DNA of 64,000 nucleotides from Flavobacterium defluvii (lineage in GTDB: Bacteria; Bacteroidota; Bacteroidia; Flavobacteriales; Flavobacteriaceae): the NCBI RefSeq assembly GCF_900129555.1, contig NZ_FQWC01000001.1:124001-188000 (forward strand). The letters run 5' to 3'. The position numbers and the translations under genes were made by a program. The notes below the pieces were generated by a model, which had not been told where the DNA came from, made no database searches, and was given only the letters and a program-made list of their open reading frames with translations. Shown one piece after another: positions 1 to 10,254 of this stretch; position 1 is the stretch's first letter; the number at the start of each line of letters is the position of its first letter.

Positions 1-1384
1 CTTTGATTTTATCAACGTATCTGTCAAAAAATGATCTCCTAATTTTTGTTTCTGTAGATTCTGCTGCTGCCTTTGTTGTTTTTATTTCTCTAGGCTCTTC
101 AATAGCTTCTACTTTCTCAACGTAGTTTTCTTCAACTTCGTATCGCTGCACCGGCGGAGGAACATTTCTATAAACAACTTTTGGCTGTTCGTTTACTGCT
201 TCCATTCTTATCGCGCTTTGTGTGCTGTTTTCAATACTGTTCATTACTAAACCAACAGCTGTTGCAAACAATGGGCTTGAAATTTCTTCGCTTGAGTTTC
301 CTGCTAAATGCTCGTTTGGATATCCTATTCTGGTATCCATACCTGTGATATACTCCACCAATTGTTTAATATGTTTTAGCTGGGCCCCGCCACCTGTAAG
401 AACAATTCCTGCGATCAGTTTTTTACGCGGATCTTCGTGTCCGTAGGCTTTAATTTCTGCAAAAACCTGTTCTACAATTTCCACCACACGTGCGTGGATA
501 ATTTTAGAAAGATTTTTTAATGAAATCTCTTTTGGTTCTCTTCCTCTTAGACCAGGAATAGAAACGATTTCATTGTCTTTATTTTCTCCCGGCCATGCTG
601 ATCCGAATTTTATTTTTAAAAGCTCTGCTTGTTTTTCAATAATCGAACAGCCTTCTTTAATATCATCTGTAATTACGTTTCCACCGAAAGGAATTACAGC
701 TGTATGACGAATAATCCCGTCTTTAAAAATGGCTAAATCTGTTGTTCCGCCCCCGATATCGATAAGCGCAACTCCTGCTTCTTTTTCTTCCTGACTTAAA
801 ACTGCATCTGCCGAAGCTAATGGTTCTAATGTTAATCCGGATAATTCGATTCCTGAACTCTGAATACATCTTCCAACGTTTCTGATTGAAGAAGCCTGCC
901 CAACTACAACATGAAAACTAGATTCTAATCTTCCGCCATACATTCCGATTGGCTCTTTAATTTCAGACTGTCCGTCGATTTTAAATTCCTGTGGCAGAAC
1001 GTGAATGATTTCTTCTCCCGGTAACATCGCCAGTTTATTTACCTGATCGATTAAAAGCTGAATATCTTTTTCACCAATTACTTCTTCCGGATTATTACGG
1101 CTGATGTAATCTGTATGCTGAATACTTCTAATGTGTTGTCCGGCGATACCCACAACGACATCTTTTATTTTGTAACCTGAATTATTTTCTGCTTCAAGTA
1201 TTGCTTGCTGAATTGACTGAATGGTCTGCGTAATGTTGTTTACAACTCCTCTTGCAACTCCCAGACTTTTGGATTTTCCAATACCCAAAATTTCCAATTT
1301 GCCATACTCATTTTTCTTGCCTATCATGGCAACTATTTTTGTTGTTCCAATATCTAGACCTACTGCAATATTATCTTTTTCCAT
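1..1384 (-). CDS. ftsA: Cell division protein FtsA (3' end outside window)
   Basis: FtsA is the actin-like ATPase that tethers FtsZ filaments to the inner membrane and recruits later divisome proteins. The frame is open from an ATG at 1384 to the window edge, giving 461 codons and no stop. The N-terminus reads GLDIGTTKIVAMIG, the phosphate-1 loop of the actin/Hsp70 fold, and a second phosphate loop IDIGGGTTDLAIF lies near residue 205. The visible end contains RRSFFDRYVDKIK, which resembles the start of the C-terminal membrane-binding helix, so only a short tail is probably missing. It starts 6 bp after ftsQ ends and is the last gene seen in this cluster. ftsZ would be expected next, but that is inference. 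Confidence 0.95.
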   Translation of the reverse strand, partial: MEKDNIAVGLDIGTTKIVAMIGKKNEYGKLEILGIGKSKSLGVARGVVNNITQTIQSIQQAILEAENNSGYKIKDVVVGIAGQHIRSIQHTDYISRNNPEEVIGEKDIQLLIDQVNKLAMLPGEEIIHVLPQEFKIDGQSEIKEPIGMYGGRLESSFHVVVGQASSIRNVGRCIQSSGIELSGLTLEPLASADAVLSQEEKEAGVALIDIGGGTTDLAIFKDGIIRHTAVIPFGGNVITDDIKEGCSIIEKQAELLKIKFGSAWPGENKDNEIVSIPGLRGREPKEISLKNLSKIIHARVVEIVEQVFAEIKAYGHEDPRKKLIAGIVLTGGGAQLKHIKQLVEYITGMDTRIGYPNEHLAGNSSEEISSPLFATAVGLVMNSIENSTQSAIRMEAVNEQPKVVYRNVPPPVQRYEVEENYVEKVEAIEEPREIKTTKAAAESTETKIRRSFFDRYVDKIK

Positions 1385-1390
1385 TTTCTA

Positions 1391-2113
1391 TTATTTTGTG
1401 CAAACTACTTGTTCCGTAAACCTAAGGTCAATCTTGCTGTATTTATATAACGAACTATCTAAAACTGCTTTTTGAAAAAACGCTTTATAGTTTCTAAATT
1501 TTTTATCAACATTCATCGTACGACCAAAATCTATGAAGTAATCATAGTTTCGGTTAAACATTTTTAGGCTGCCATTAGGCATAATTTGTATTGCAATGAT
1601 GTTTTTTTTCAAAAACGCATCGTCGTAAATTGTGCGAAATAAAGCAGCTAAATCTTCGTTATTTTTTTCATTTATTGCCCCTGAAACAAGAGGAACTCGC
1701 GCCGTAAAATTATCTGACAAGGGCATTTTATTACCCTCATAGTCAATATAAAAAGAGCGATCACCATCATAAACTCGCGCTATTGGTGTCTTCTGTTTTA
1801 CTACCGCTTTTAGAACACCGTCGATACTTACAAAAACATCCGACTTCTCAATCATGTCTTGCGCATCAAGGTTTTTTTCTATCTTATTCAAATCTACTTC
1901 ATCTTTTCTAATACTGGAAGCGTCTCTTTTATTTTCTATCAACAATTTATTAACCGTTTCTGGCTTAACAAAAAGCGTATTTTCTCCTACAAAAACGACC
2001 ATAGATTTTTTCAATTTTCTATCTCCGTTTCGGTGTTGTGCGAAAGAGTATAAAAAAAGAACAAGCCCTAAAATGAGTACTAATCGAATATTTGTCCAAT
2101 TAAATATTTTCAT
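1391..2113 (-). CDS. ftsQ: Cell division protein FtsQ/DivIB family
   Basis: This 240-residue protein has a short cytoplasmic N-terminus, one membrane segment (about residues 9-26, VRLVLILGLVLFLYSFA-like) and a periplasmic part with a POTRA-like beginning followed by a beta-rich domain. That is the FtsQ layout: a bitopic protein that bridges early and late divisome components. Sequence similarity to proteobacterial FtsQ is low, so the call leans on topology and on the position between murC and ftsA. Its start overlaps the end of murC by 14 bp, which points to translational coupling in one operon. Confidence 0.9.
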   Translation of the reverse strand: MKIFNWTNIRLVLILGLVLFLYSFAQHRNGDRKLKKSMVVFVGENTLFVKPETVNKLLIENKRDASSIRKDEVDLNKIEKNLDAQDMIEKSDVFVSIDGVLKAVVKQKTPIARVYDGDRSFYIDYEGNKMPLSDNFTARVPLVSGAINEKNNEDLAALFRTIYDDAFLKKNIIAIQIMPNGSLKMFNRNYDYFIDFGRTMNVDKKFRNYKAFFQKAVLDSSLYKYSKIDLRFTEQVVCTK

Positions 2114-3449
2114 TTAGCCTTTTTTTAATTGATGGTACCATTTCACCAATATCACCAGCTCCTATTGTTACAATTATCGGCGCATCACTGGCTTTGATTT
2201 CCGCTAATAAATCTTCTTTTGCAACAATTTTTTTGTTCGAATTGGTCATTTTTTCCAGCAGCCATGGCGATGTAATCCCTTCCATCGGTAATTCGCGTGC
2301 CGGATAAATATCCATTAAAAACACTTCATCAAACTGAGATAAACTTTCGGCAAATCCATCGGCAAAATCTCTTGTTCTGCTAAACAAATGCGGCTGGAAA
2401 ACTGCCAAAACTTTACGCCCCGGATACAACTCTCTAACTGCCTGATGAACAGCATTTATTTCTGTTGGATGATGTGCATAATCATCTATATAAACTAATT
2501 TTTCAGATTTAATCTGATATGAAAAACGTCTTCTGATTCCGTTAAACGAGGCAATAGCTTTTGCGATGGCATCGGTCGGGGTGCCGTAAGTTTTTGCCAT
2601 CGCAATAGCCATCAGCCCATTCATAAGATTGTGTTTTCCTGGTAGTCCGAAACGAAGGTCTTTCATAATTTCTGATGGCGTCTGTACATCAAAAACATAA
2701 CTTCCATCTTCAATTCGAACATTATAAGCTTTATAAACGGCATCTTCATTTATAGCGCACTGAACGCCTTCAAGAGGCAATTCTTTGGTTATAAATAATT
2801 TGCTCTTATCTTCTACTTTCGAAGCAAATTCAACAAACGAAGCCTGAATAGCATCACTTGTTCCGTAAATATCCAAATGGTCTGCATCCATTGAGGTTAC
2901 GCAGGCTATATTTGGATGTAGATGGAGGAACGAACGGTCAAATTCATCAGCTTCAACCACGGTTACTGTTTTTCCGTTTCCAATTAAATTTGAATTGTAA
3001 TTCTCAACAATTCCGCCCACAAATGCCGTAACATCTGCTCCGCTTTCATATAAAATATGTCCTAAAATACTTGATGTTGTTGTTTTACCATGTGTTCCGG
3101 CAACTGCAAAACTAAAAGTGTCTTTGGTGATAATCCCTAAAACCTCGGCACGTTTTTTAATTTCGTAATTTCTTTCGATGAAATAATTCCATTCTGAATG
3201 TGTTTTAGGAACCGCCGGCGTAAAAATTACCAGAGTATTTTCTACATAATAGTCATTTGGAATTAAATTAATATTATCTTCAAAATGAATATCAATACCA
3301 CTTTCAATTAATTCACTTGTCAGCATTGACGGTGTTTTATCATAACCTGAAACCTGTTTTCCGATATATTTAAAATAACGGGCCAAGGCGCTCATTCCGA
3401 TTCCTCCGATGCCAATAAAATAAACGTTTTGTATTTGATTTAAATTCAT
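2100..3449 (-). CDS. murC: UDP-N-acetylmuramate--L-alanine ligase
   Basis: MurC adds L-alanine to UDP-MurNAc, the first peptide-forming step of peptidoglycan synthesis in the cytoplasm. The 449-residue length fits the family. The N-terminal Rossmann-type motif GIGGIGMSALA is at about residues 14-24, and the Mur-ligase ATP loop AGTHGKTTTSS is near residue 117. The central-domain metal-binding region and the HHPTEI motif typical of MurC follow. It overlaps ftsQ by 14 bp. A 201-bp gap separates it from murG upstream, the largest break in an otherwise tight cluster, so a secondary promoter there is possible. Confidence 0.97.
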   Translation of the reverse strand: MNLNQIQNVYFIGIGGIGMSALARYFKYIGKQVSGYDKTPSMLTSELIESGIDIHFEDNINLIPNDYYVENTLVIFTPAVPKTHSEWNYFIERNYEIKKRAEVLGIITKDTFSFAVAGTHGKTTTSSILGHILYESGADVTAFVGGIVENYNSNLIGNGKTVTVVEADEFDRSFLHLHPNIACVTSMDADHLDIYGTSDAIQASFVEFASKVEDKSKLFITKELPLEGVQCAINEDAVYKAYNVRIEDGSYVFDVQTPSEIMKDLRFGLPGKHNLMNGLMAIAMAKTYGTPTDAIAKAIASFNGIRRRFSYQIKSEKLVYIDDYAHHPTEINAVHQAVRELYPGRKVLAVFQPHLFSRTRDFADGFAESLSQFDEVFLMDIYPARELPMEGITSPWLLEKMTNSNKKIVAKEDLLAEIKASDAPIIVTIGAGDIGEMVPSIKKRLNENI

Positions 3450-3650
3450 TTTGATTTTTGCTTTAAGCTTAAGGCTTAACCCTTAAAACTTTATTCTTAA
3501 AATTCTATTTCCAGCCTGTTTTTACTTTTTTAATTTTATAAAAAACTAATAATTAAGCCTTTGTATTTTTATGTTCCTATTTAACCAAAATTGCCTAAAA
3601 TAATGTTCTGCAATTCTGTGAATGTTTCATAATTTTTAGAAAAAGTTATA

Positions 3651-4736
3651 TTATAACAACTTTTTAATTTCTTCTACTATTACTTGTGTGGCGTTTGGTT
3701 TTGCCAGTTTTTTAATATTTGCGCTTAATTGTTTTTGCTTTCCGTCATCTTTCAGCAGCGCTTCAAAAACAATGCTAAATTCATTGTCTAATTCAGTTTC
3801 TTTCAACAAAATTGCTCCTTTTGCTTCTACAATTGCCTGTGCATTTTTAGTTTGGTGATCTTCGGCTACATTTGGAGACGGAATAAAAATTACCGGTTTC
3901 CCCACAATACATAATTCTGAAACTGATGACGCTCCTGCTCTCGAAATTATCACATCTGCAGCGGCATAAACAAAATCCATTCTTTCAATAAAATCAACCA
4001 CTTTTACGTTTGGCTGATTGTGTTTTTTATAATCTTCAAAATATAATTTTCCGCATTGCCAGATTATTTGAACATCTTGCGAAAGAAAATTTGGCAATTC
4101 TTTTTCGATTAACTGATTGATTCTTCTCGCTCCTAAACTTCCGCCTAAAACCAACAATGTTTTTTTATTCGGATCTAAACCGTAAAAAGCAATAGCTTCG
4201 TCTCGTTTACTTTCAATATCTATTAAATCCTGACGAACCGGATTTCCTGTTAAAACTATCTTCTCTTTTGGAAAAAATCGTTCTAAATTTTCATAGGCCA
4301 CACAAATTGCATTTGCTTTTTTACTAAGCAATTTGTTTGTTATTCCAGGAAAAGAATTCTGTTCCTGAATTACTGTCGGAATTCCTGCCGATCCCGCCGC
4401 CTGCAATAACGGACCACTGGCAAAACCTCCGGTTCCAATTACTACATTGGGCTTGAATTTTTTAATAATTCTTTTGGATTCCAATAAACTAGATGCCAGT
4501 TTTAGAGGAAACATCATATTTTGTAAAGTCAGTTTTCGCTGTAAACCTGCGATCCAAAGACCTTTTATTTCGTAACCAGCCTGAGGCACTTTCTGCATTT
4601 CCATTTTGTCTTTGGCACCAACAAAAAGGAATTCAGCATCAGGAAATTGTAATTTTAATTCGTTTGCAATCGCAATTGCAGGATAAATATGTCCTCCTGT
4701 TCCTCCTCCGCTTAGTATGAATTTGTACTTTGTCAT
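3651..4736 (-). CDS. murG: UDP-GlcNAc transferase MurG (lipid II synthesis)
   Basis: MurG transfers GlcNAc from UDP-GlcNAc to lipid I on the inner face of the inner membrane, making lipid II. The 361-residue protein begins with the glycine-rich loop [12 protein letters not shown] (about residues 9-20), the signature of the N-terminal acceptor domain. The C-terminal donor domain carries [10 protein letters not shown] and the [11 protein letters not shown] nucleotide-sugar motif. It begins 15 bp after ftsW ends, so the two are probably cotranscribed. Confidence 0.97.
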   Translation of the reverse strand: MTKYKFILSGGGTGGHIYPAIAIANELKLQFPDAEFLFVGAKDKMEMQKVPQAGYEIKGLWIAGLQRKLTLQNMMFPLKLASSLLESKRIIKKFKPNVVIGTGGFASGPLLQAAGSAGIPTVIQEQNSFPGITNKLLSKKANAICVAYENLERFFPKEKIVLTGNPVRQDLIDIESKRDEAIAFYGLDPNKKTLLVLGGSLGARRINQLIEKELPNFLSQDVQIIWQCGKLYFEDYKKHNQPNVKVVDFIERMDFVYAAADVIISRAGASSVSELCIVGKPVIFIPSPNVAEDHQTKNAQAIVEAKGAILLKETELDNEFSIVFEALLKDDGKQKQLSANIKKLAKPNATQVIVEEIKKLL

Positions 4737-4751
4737 AACTATTTATATCCC

Positions 4752-6071
4752 TTATTTATTTAAAACTGCATTCATCGGATTTCTTGAATTATCCTGAATT
4801 GAATACATTGCTTCTTCTTCGTAAATTTCTTCTCTTTCATCTACCGGCAGATCTTCTTCGGCCAGTTCTTTGTCTATTAATCTTTGAAGCGCTTCTTTTC
4901 TTCTTTCTTTTTCTTCCTGCTCTTCAGCGATTTCTTCTTCTTTCTTGGTTACACTAATAATTATTCCAAGTGAAAAACAAGTCATCCAGATTGAACTACC
5001 TCCGGAACTTATAAGCGGAAGTGTCTGCCCTGTTACCGGCAGCAATTCTACGGCAACCGCCATGTTAATCATCGCCTGAAATATCATCGGAAACCCGAGA
5101 CCAACGACGACTAATTTTCCGAATAATGTATTGGCTTTATGTGAGGCGATTACAAATCGAAACAACAATAATAAATACAAAAGCAATATTGAAACTCCAC
5201 CTACTAAACCATATTCTTCTACAACAATGGCATAAATAAAATCTGAAGATGATTGTGGCAGGAAATTCTTTTGAACACTTTTTCCTGGTCCTAATCCGCC
5301 TAATCTTCCAGATGCAATGGCAATTTTTGCTTTTTCAATTTGATAATCATCTTCGTCTGGTTTATCTGTGGTAAAGTTCATAATACGACTTTCCCATGTT
5401 GAAACCCTGCTGAAAAATCTCGAGTCTGGAAATGCTTTTGCTACCAAAAGGAAAAATGCCAGCATTACAACGCCTGAACCAATAATAAACGCAATATATT
5501 TTAATGGATATTTCCCAATAAACGTGAGCATCATTACCATTGAAAAGATCAACGCTGTGGTTGAAAAGTTGGCTGGTAATATTAATGCTAATGTGATAAA
5601 TACCGGAACCCAAAGCTGAATAAATGAGGTTTGAAACGGCTCATTTTCTTCTTTGGTTTTCGACAAATAACGTGCTACATAAATAAATAATACGCTTGCC
5701 GCTAGTGTTGATGTCTGAAACGTGATTCCAATGAACGGCACCTGAATCCAACGACTTGCATTTGCTCCTGCAATTACTGTTCCTTTCAATAAAGTATACA
5801 ATAATAACAGCCAAACTACCGGAAGTGCTATTTTTGAAATGGCTCTAAAATAATGATACGGTACTTTGTGAACCCAGTAAATGATCAAAAAACCGATGCA
5901 AACATGAGCCAAGTGCTTCACTAAATAACCTAATGTATTTCCGGTCCCGTGACCAATATACGCCAGATTACTACTCGCACTAAAAACGGGCATAAACGAA
6001 AATAACGCCAATAAAGCCACGAATGACCATATTACCCTATCTCCTTTTAGTTTGTTTACCAGCTCCTTCAT
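4752..6071 (-). CDS. ftsW: Peptidoglycan glycosyltransferase FtsW
   Basis: FtsW is a SEDS-family multi-pass membrane enzyme that polymerises lipid II at the septum together with FtsI. About ten hydrophobic segments are visible, and the conserved late motif reads PVTGQTLPLISSGGSS. The C-terminus is a long acidic, charged tail (EEEIAEEQEEKERRKE). The frame stays open upstream to 6134, but I choose the ATG at 6071 (MKELVNKLKGD), because the extra 21 codons are encoded by an intergenic hairpin repeat and have no family counterpart. The mature length is then 439 residues. Confidence 0.95.
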   Translation of the reverse strand: MKELVNKLKGDRVIWSFVALLALFSFMPVFSASSNLAYIGHGTGNTLGYLVKHLAHVCIGFLIIYWVHKVPYHYFRAISKIALPVVWLLLLYTLLKGTVIAGANASRWIQVPFIGITFQTSTLAASVLFIYVARYLSKTKEENEPFQTSFIQLWVPVFITLALILPANFSTTALIFSMVMMLTFIGKYPLKYIAFIIGSGVVMLAFFLLVAKAFPDSRFFSRVSTWESRIMNFTTDKPDEDDYQIEKAKIAIASGRLGGLGPGKSVQKNFLPQSSSDFIYAIVVEEYGLVGGVSILLLYLLLLFRFVIASHKANTLFGKLVVVGLGFPMIFQAMINMAVAVELLPVTGQTLPLISSGGSSIWMTCFSLGIIISVTKKEEEIAEEQEEKERRKEALQRLIDKELAEEDLPVDEREEIYEEEAMYSIQDNSRNPMNAVLNK

Positions 6072-6096
6072 TTGTTGTTTTGTTTCAAGTTTTTTT

Positions 6097-6139
6097 GTTT
6101 CAGGTTTCACGTTCAAGTGTTGAACTTGAAACATGAAAC
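6097..6139. repeat. Near-perfect hairpin repeat between murD and ftsW
   Basis: Arms 6097-6116 and 6120-6139 pair at 18 of 20 positions around a 3-nt loop. Each arm is built from the units GTTTCA and GTTCAA, so the sequence is both palindromic and internally repetitive. It fills the short gap between murD and ftsW. In RNA it would form a strong stem inside the operon transcript without a following U-run, so it looks more like an inserted palindromic repeat or an mRNA-processing site than a terminator. Confidence 0.75.
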
Positions 6140-6152
6140 TTTAAACTATTTT

Positions 6153-7484
6153 CTACAAGTTATGAACCGCTTGTTTAAATTGTTTTCCACGATCTTCGTA
6201 ATTTTCGAATAAATCGAAACTTGCGCAGGCTGGAGACAATAAAACAGCATCACCTTTTTCTGTTAATTTTTGAGCTGTTTTAACAGCATCATTCATGTTG
6301 TTAACTTCAACCATAATATCTACTACATCTCCAAAAGCATCGATAATTTTACGGTTGTCGATTCCTAAGCAGATAATTGCTTTTACTTTTTCGCGAACTA
6401 ATGGCATTAATTCGTTGTAATCATTCCCTTTGTCAACTCCTCCAACAATCCAAACTGTTGGAACATTCATACTGTCTAAGGCAAAAAAAGTAGCGTTTAC
6501 GTTTGTTGCTTTTGAATCGTTGATGTATTGTACATTCTGGATTTTTAATACTTTTTCTAAACGGTGTTCTACGCCTTGAAAATTTGATAAACTTTCGCGA
6601 ATTGTTGCATTTCTAATTTGCATCAATTTTGCTACAGAGCTTGCTGCCATTGCATTTTTCATATTATGTTTTCCTTCTAACGCAATGTATTCTGTTTCCA
6701 TTGTAAACTCTTCTTGGTTGATCTTTATTTCCATTTTGTTGTTATTTATAGAAGCCCCTTCATCGAATGATTTGGTCAATGAAAAAGGAATTAATTTTGC
6801 TTTTGTTTTATTGTTTTTTAACCATTCTGTACTCGCTTCATCATCTGCATCATAAATGAGATAATCACTTTCGGTTTGGTTCATCGTTATTCGGAATTTC
6901 GAATTGATATAATTTTCATATTTATATTCATATCGATCCAGATGATCCGGACTAATATTGGTTATTATTGCTATATCTGGCCGGTATTCTATTATTCCGT
7001 CTAACTGAAAACTGCTTAATTCAAGAACGTATGCGTCGTATTTATTTTCGGCTACCTGCCAGGCAAAACTCTTTCCTATATTTCCTCCTAAACCTACATT
7101 GAGTCCGGCCGATTTAAGTAAATGATGCGTCAACATTGTTGTTGTTGTCTTACCGTTACTTCCGGTAATTCCAATGGTCAATGCTTCTGTGAAAGGCTTT
7201 GCAAATTCAATTTCCGAAATCACTTTTATTCCCGCCGCAACTAGCTTTTTTACTATCGGAGACTTGTCCGGAATTCCAGGGCTTTTCATCACAACATCAG
7301 CATTTAAGATTAAATCTTCGGTGTGCTGTTCTTCTTCCCAGGCAATTTTATTAATGATAAGAACTTCTTTGTAGCTCTCTTTTATCTTTCCAAAATCCGA
7401 CACAAAAACGTCGTATCCCTGCTTTTTTCCCAGGATCGCGGTTCCAACACCGCTTTCTCCTCCTCCAAGTACTACTAGCCTCAT
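6153..7484 (-). CDS. murD: UDP-N-acetylmuramoyl-L-alanine--D-glutamate ligase
   Basis: MurD adds D-glutamate to UDP-MurNAc-L-Ala. The 443-residue length is typical. The N-terminus is a Rossmann-like UDP-binding domain (LGGGESGVGTAILG, residues 5-18), and the ATP loop GITGSNGKTTTTML is near residue 110. The LSSFQLD motif and the C-terminal WIVGGVDKGNDY and LSPACASFDLFENYEDRGKQF region are characteristic of MurD. Its start codon abuts the mraY stop with no spacer, which indicates translational coupling. Confidence 0.97.
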   Translation of the reverse strand: MRLVVLGGGESGVGTAILGKKQGYDVFVSDFGKIKESYKEVLIINKIAWEEEQHTEDLILNADVVMKSPGIPDKSPIVKKLVAAGIKVISEIEFAKPFTEALTIGITGSNGKTTTTMLTHHLLKSAGLNVGLGGNIGKSFAWQVAENKYDAYVLELSSFQLDGIIEYRPDIAIITNISPDHLDRYEYKYENYINSKFRITMNQTESDYLIYDADDEASTEWLKNNKTKAKLIPFSLTKSFDEGASINNNKMEIKINQEEFTMETEYIALEGKHNMKNAMAASSVAKLMQIRNATIRESLSNFQGVEHRLEKVLKIQNVQYINDSKATNVNATFFALDSMNVPTVWIVGGVDKGNDYNELMPLVREKVKAIICLGIDNRKIIDAFGDVVDIMVEVNNMNDAVKTAQKLTEKGDAVLLSPACASFDLFENYEDRGKQFKQAVHNL

Positions 7485-8717
7485 CTATCTTAGTTTTAAT
7501 GTAACAATTGACAAAATGGCTAACATTACGGCAACAATCCAAAAACGGGTTACGATTTTACTTTCGTGATATCCTTTTTTCTGGTAGTGATGATGAAGCG
7601 GCGACATCAGGAAAATTCTTCTTCCTTCGCCAAAACGCTTTTTAGTATATTTAAAATACGTTACCTGAATAATTACTGAAGCACTTTCGGCAAGGAAAAT
7701 TCCACAGAATAAAACGATTAATATCTCTTTACGAACTGCAATTGCCAATACCGCAATGATTCCTCCAATTGTTAAACTTCCTGTATCTCCCATAAAAACA
7801 GATGCCGGAAATGAATTGTACCAAAGAAATCCGATTAAAGCTCCTACAAATGCGGATATAAAGACTGTCATTTCCCCAGAATTGGGTATATACATGATAT
7901 TCAGATAATTTGAAAAAATAATATTTCCTGAAACAAACGTAAATATACCTAGGGCGAGTACCGAGACTGCGGAGGTTCCGGCCGCGAGACCATCGATTCC
8001 ATCAGTTAAATTTGCTCCATTTGAAACTGCCGTGATTATAAAAATTACAACCGGAATAAATACTAACCAAGCCCATTTTTCATATCCGTCTCCCATAAAA
8101 GAAAGAACCTCTGCATAATCAAATTCATTGTTTTTCACAAAAGGAATTGTCGTTGCCGTTGATTTTTCTTCAATCCCGGCAGGAACAATTACTGTTGAAT
8201 TTGTTGCGGTTTTAAATACATCTGTACGCCCAGTATCTGTTCTTACCGTTACAGCAGGATTAAAATAAAGAACCGCTCCAACAATTATCCCAAGACCAAC
8301 TTGTCCAATTACTTTGAAAATTCCTTTTAACCCTTGTTTATCTTTTTTGAATATTTTGATATAATCGTCAACAAAACCAATGGTTCCCATCCATAACGTA
8401 GTTACAATAAGCAATACGATATAAATATTATGAAGTCTGGCAAATAACAAAACCGGAACCAATGTGGCAAAAATGATGATTAAACCTCCCATTGTTGGTG
8501 TACCTGCTTTTTCGTTTTGACCTGCAAGACCCAATTCTCTAACTGTTTCTCCAACTTGCTGACGACGTAAAAAGTTAATAACCCTTTTACCGTAAATAGT
8601 TGACAAAAGCAATGAAAGCAAAAAAGCCAATGCTGATCTAAAAGTGATGTATTGGAATACTCCCGTTCCCGGTACATCTAATGTTTTGTCAAAATATTCA
8701 AATAAATAGTATAGCAT
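7485..8717 (-). CDS. mraY: Phospho-N-acetylmuramoyl-pentapeptide transferase
   Basis: MraY is the integral membrane enzyme that joins phospho-MurNAc-pentapeptide to undecaprenyl phosphate, making lipid I. Hallmarks are KAGTPTMGG near residue 70, the FVDDYIK aspartate pair near residue 115, [12 protein letters not shown], and the C-terminal [12 protein letters not shown] histidine motif. At 410 residues it is about 50 longer than the E. coli enzyme. The extra length is a polar, threonine-rich insert at about residues 160-215, between membrane segments. I believe such inserts are usual in Bacteroidetes MraY, but I could not check. Confidence 0.97.
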   Translation of the reverse strand: MLYYLFEYFDKTLDVPGTGVFQYITFRSALAFLLSLLLSTIYGKRVINFLRRQQVGETVRELGLAGQNEKAGTPTMGGLIIIFATLVPVLLFARLHNIYIVLLIVTTLWMGTIGFVDDYIKIFKKDKQGLKGIFKVIGQVGLGIIVGAVLYFNPAVTVRTDTGRTDVFKTATNSTVIVPAGIEEKSTATTIPFVKNNEFDYAEVLSFMGDGYEKWAWLVFIPVVIFIITAVSNGANLTDGIDGLAAGTSAVSVLALGIFTFVSGNIIFSNYLNIMYIPNSGEMTVFISAFVGALIGFLWYNSFPASVFMGDTGSLTIGGIIAVLAIAVRKEILIVLFCGIFLAESASVIIQVTYFKYTKKRFGEGRRIFLMSPLHHHYQKKGYHESKIVTRFWIVAVMLAILSIVTLKLR

Positions 8718-8790
8718 ATTTTTCTATTTTTTAAATTCCAATTTGAAACTCCAAATTCCTTTTCTGGTGGTATTTGAATTTAAAATCTTA

Positions 8791-10254
8791 TCATTTATTT
8801 AGTTGGTCTAAAATTTCTCTCACAGTCTCCATATCATCAAAATGATGGCGAACACCATTTATTTCCTGATAGGTTTCATGCCCTTTTCCGGCAATCAGAA
8901 TAATATCATTTGGCTGAGCCAACTGACAAGCAGTTTTAATAGCCTGCTTTCTATCTGTAATTCTCAATATTTTTTTATAATTATGAGCTTCTACACCTTG
9001 TTCCATTTCATCAAGAATCACTTCAGGATCTTCATTTCTCGGATTATCCGATGTTAAAATTGCTTTATCACTCAGATCTGTCGCAATTTTGGCCATAATT
9101 GGTCTTTTTGTTTTATCTCGATTTCCTCCGCAGCCTACAACTGTAATCAATTGTTCATTTTTGGTACGGATATCATCAATTGTTTTCAACACATTTTCTA
9201 AAGCGTCCGGCGTATGTGCATAATCAACAATTGCAGTTACTTTTGAATCTGTAACGATATATTGAAAACGTCCCGAAACACTTTCTAAATCAGACAATAA
9301 ACGCAACGCTTCTAGGCTATCCATTCCTAATTCGACTGCTGTTCCGTAAATTGCTAAAACATTGTATGCATTAAAAGTTCCAATTAGTTTTACCCAAACC
9401 TCATTGTCGTTTATTTTTAATAATAAACCAGACAATTGGCTTTCTAAAATTGTTGCTTTAAAATCTGCATATGATTTTAGAGCATATGTAAATTTTCTTG
9501 CAACTGAATTTTGCAGCATCACGGTTCCGTTTTTATCATCAATGTTTGATAATGCGAATGCAGTTTTTGGCAGAGAATCAAAAAATGATTTTTTTACATC
9601 TCTGTATTCTGCAAAAGTGGCGTGATAATCTAAATGATCGTGAGAAAGGTTCGTGAAAATCCCGCCCACAAAATGCAATGCTTCTGTACGTTTTTGGTGA
9701 ATTCCGTGTGAACTTACTTCCATAAAGCAATGTGTAACCCCAGCTTCAATCATTTCATTTAAATAATGATTGATTGTAATTGAATCTGGTGTTGTATGCG
9801 TTGCCGGATATTCTTTTTCATCTACTAATATTTTTACTGTAGATAATAATCCAACTTTAAAACCTGCTTTTTTGAACAACTGAAACAATAAGGAAGCAAT
9901 TGTTGTTTTTCCGTTTGTTCCTGTTACTCCGACCAATTTTAATTTTGCAGATGGATCTTCAAAATAATTAGCAGCCATAAAAGCCAAAGCCGTATTGGTA
10001 TCTTTTACCTTAATATAAGTAACCTCATTTTGAACATTTTCAGGAAGTGTATCACAAATAATCGCTTTTGCTCCTAACTGAATAGCTTTTTCGATATAAT
10101 CATGCCCATCAGAAAGCGAACCACGAATAGCCACAAAAACATCATTTGATTCTACTTTTCGCGAATCAAATTCAATTTTCTGGATAGCAGTGTCTGTCGA
10201 ACCTTTTACAGCTTCGATAGCTACTTTATATAATATGTCTTTTAGTATTTTCAC
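8791..10254 (-). CDS. murE: UDP-MurNAc-tripeptide synthetase (meso-DAP adding)
   Basis: MurE adds the third peptide residue to UDP-MurNAc-L-Ala-D-Glu. The 487-residue protein has the ATP loop GVTGTNGKTTIASL near residue 108 and the HTTPDS motif near residue 152. The DNPRNEDP motif near residue 405 contains the DNPR signature of enzymes that select meso-diaminopimelate, so DAP-type peptidoglycan is predicted. The start overlaps the ftsI stop by 4 bp (ATGA type). A 73-bp spacer separates it from mraY. No murF or ddl follows, so those steps must be encoded elsewhere. Confidence 0.97.
   Translation of the reverse strand: MKILKDILYKVAIEAVKGSTDTAIQKIEFDSRKVESNDVFVAIRGSLSDGHDYIEKAIQLGAKAIICDTLPENVQNEVTYIKVKDTNTALAFMAANYFEDPSAKLKLVGVTGTNGKTTIASLLFQLFKKAGFKVGLLSTVKILVDEKEYPATHTTPDSITINHYLNEMIEAGVTHCFMEVSSHGIHQKRTEALHFVGGIFTNLSHDHLDYHATFAEYRDVKKSFFDSLPKTAFALSNIDDKNGTVMLQNSVARKFTYALKSYADFKATILESQLSGLLLKINDNEVWVKLIGTFNAYNVLAIYGTAVELGMDSLEALRLLSDLESVSGRFQYIVTDSKVTAIVDYAHTPDALENVLKTIDDIRTKNEQLITVVGCGGNRDKTKRPIMAKIATDLSDKAILTSDNPRNEDPEVILDEMEQGVEAHNYKKILRITDRKQAIKTACQLAQPNDIILIAGKGHETYQEINGVRHHFDDMETVREILDQLNK

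Noticed and set aside
1854..2117. Plus-strand open frame opposite ftsQ
   Set aside because: It is antisense to a well-supported gene and has no recognisable protein features. The many other short antisense frames in the window were left out for the same reason.
6072..6134. Extended FtsW N-terminus
   Set aside because: The added residues are encoded by the intergenic hairpin repeat and precede the natural MKELVNKLKGD start.
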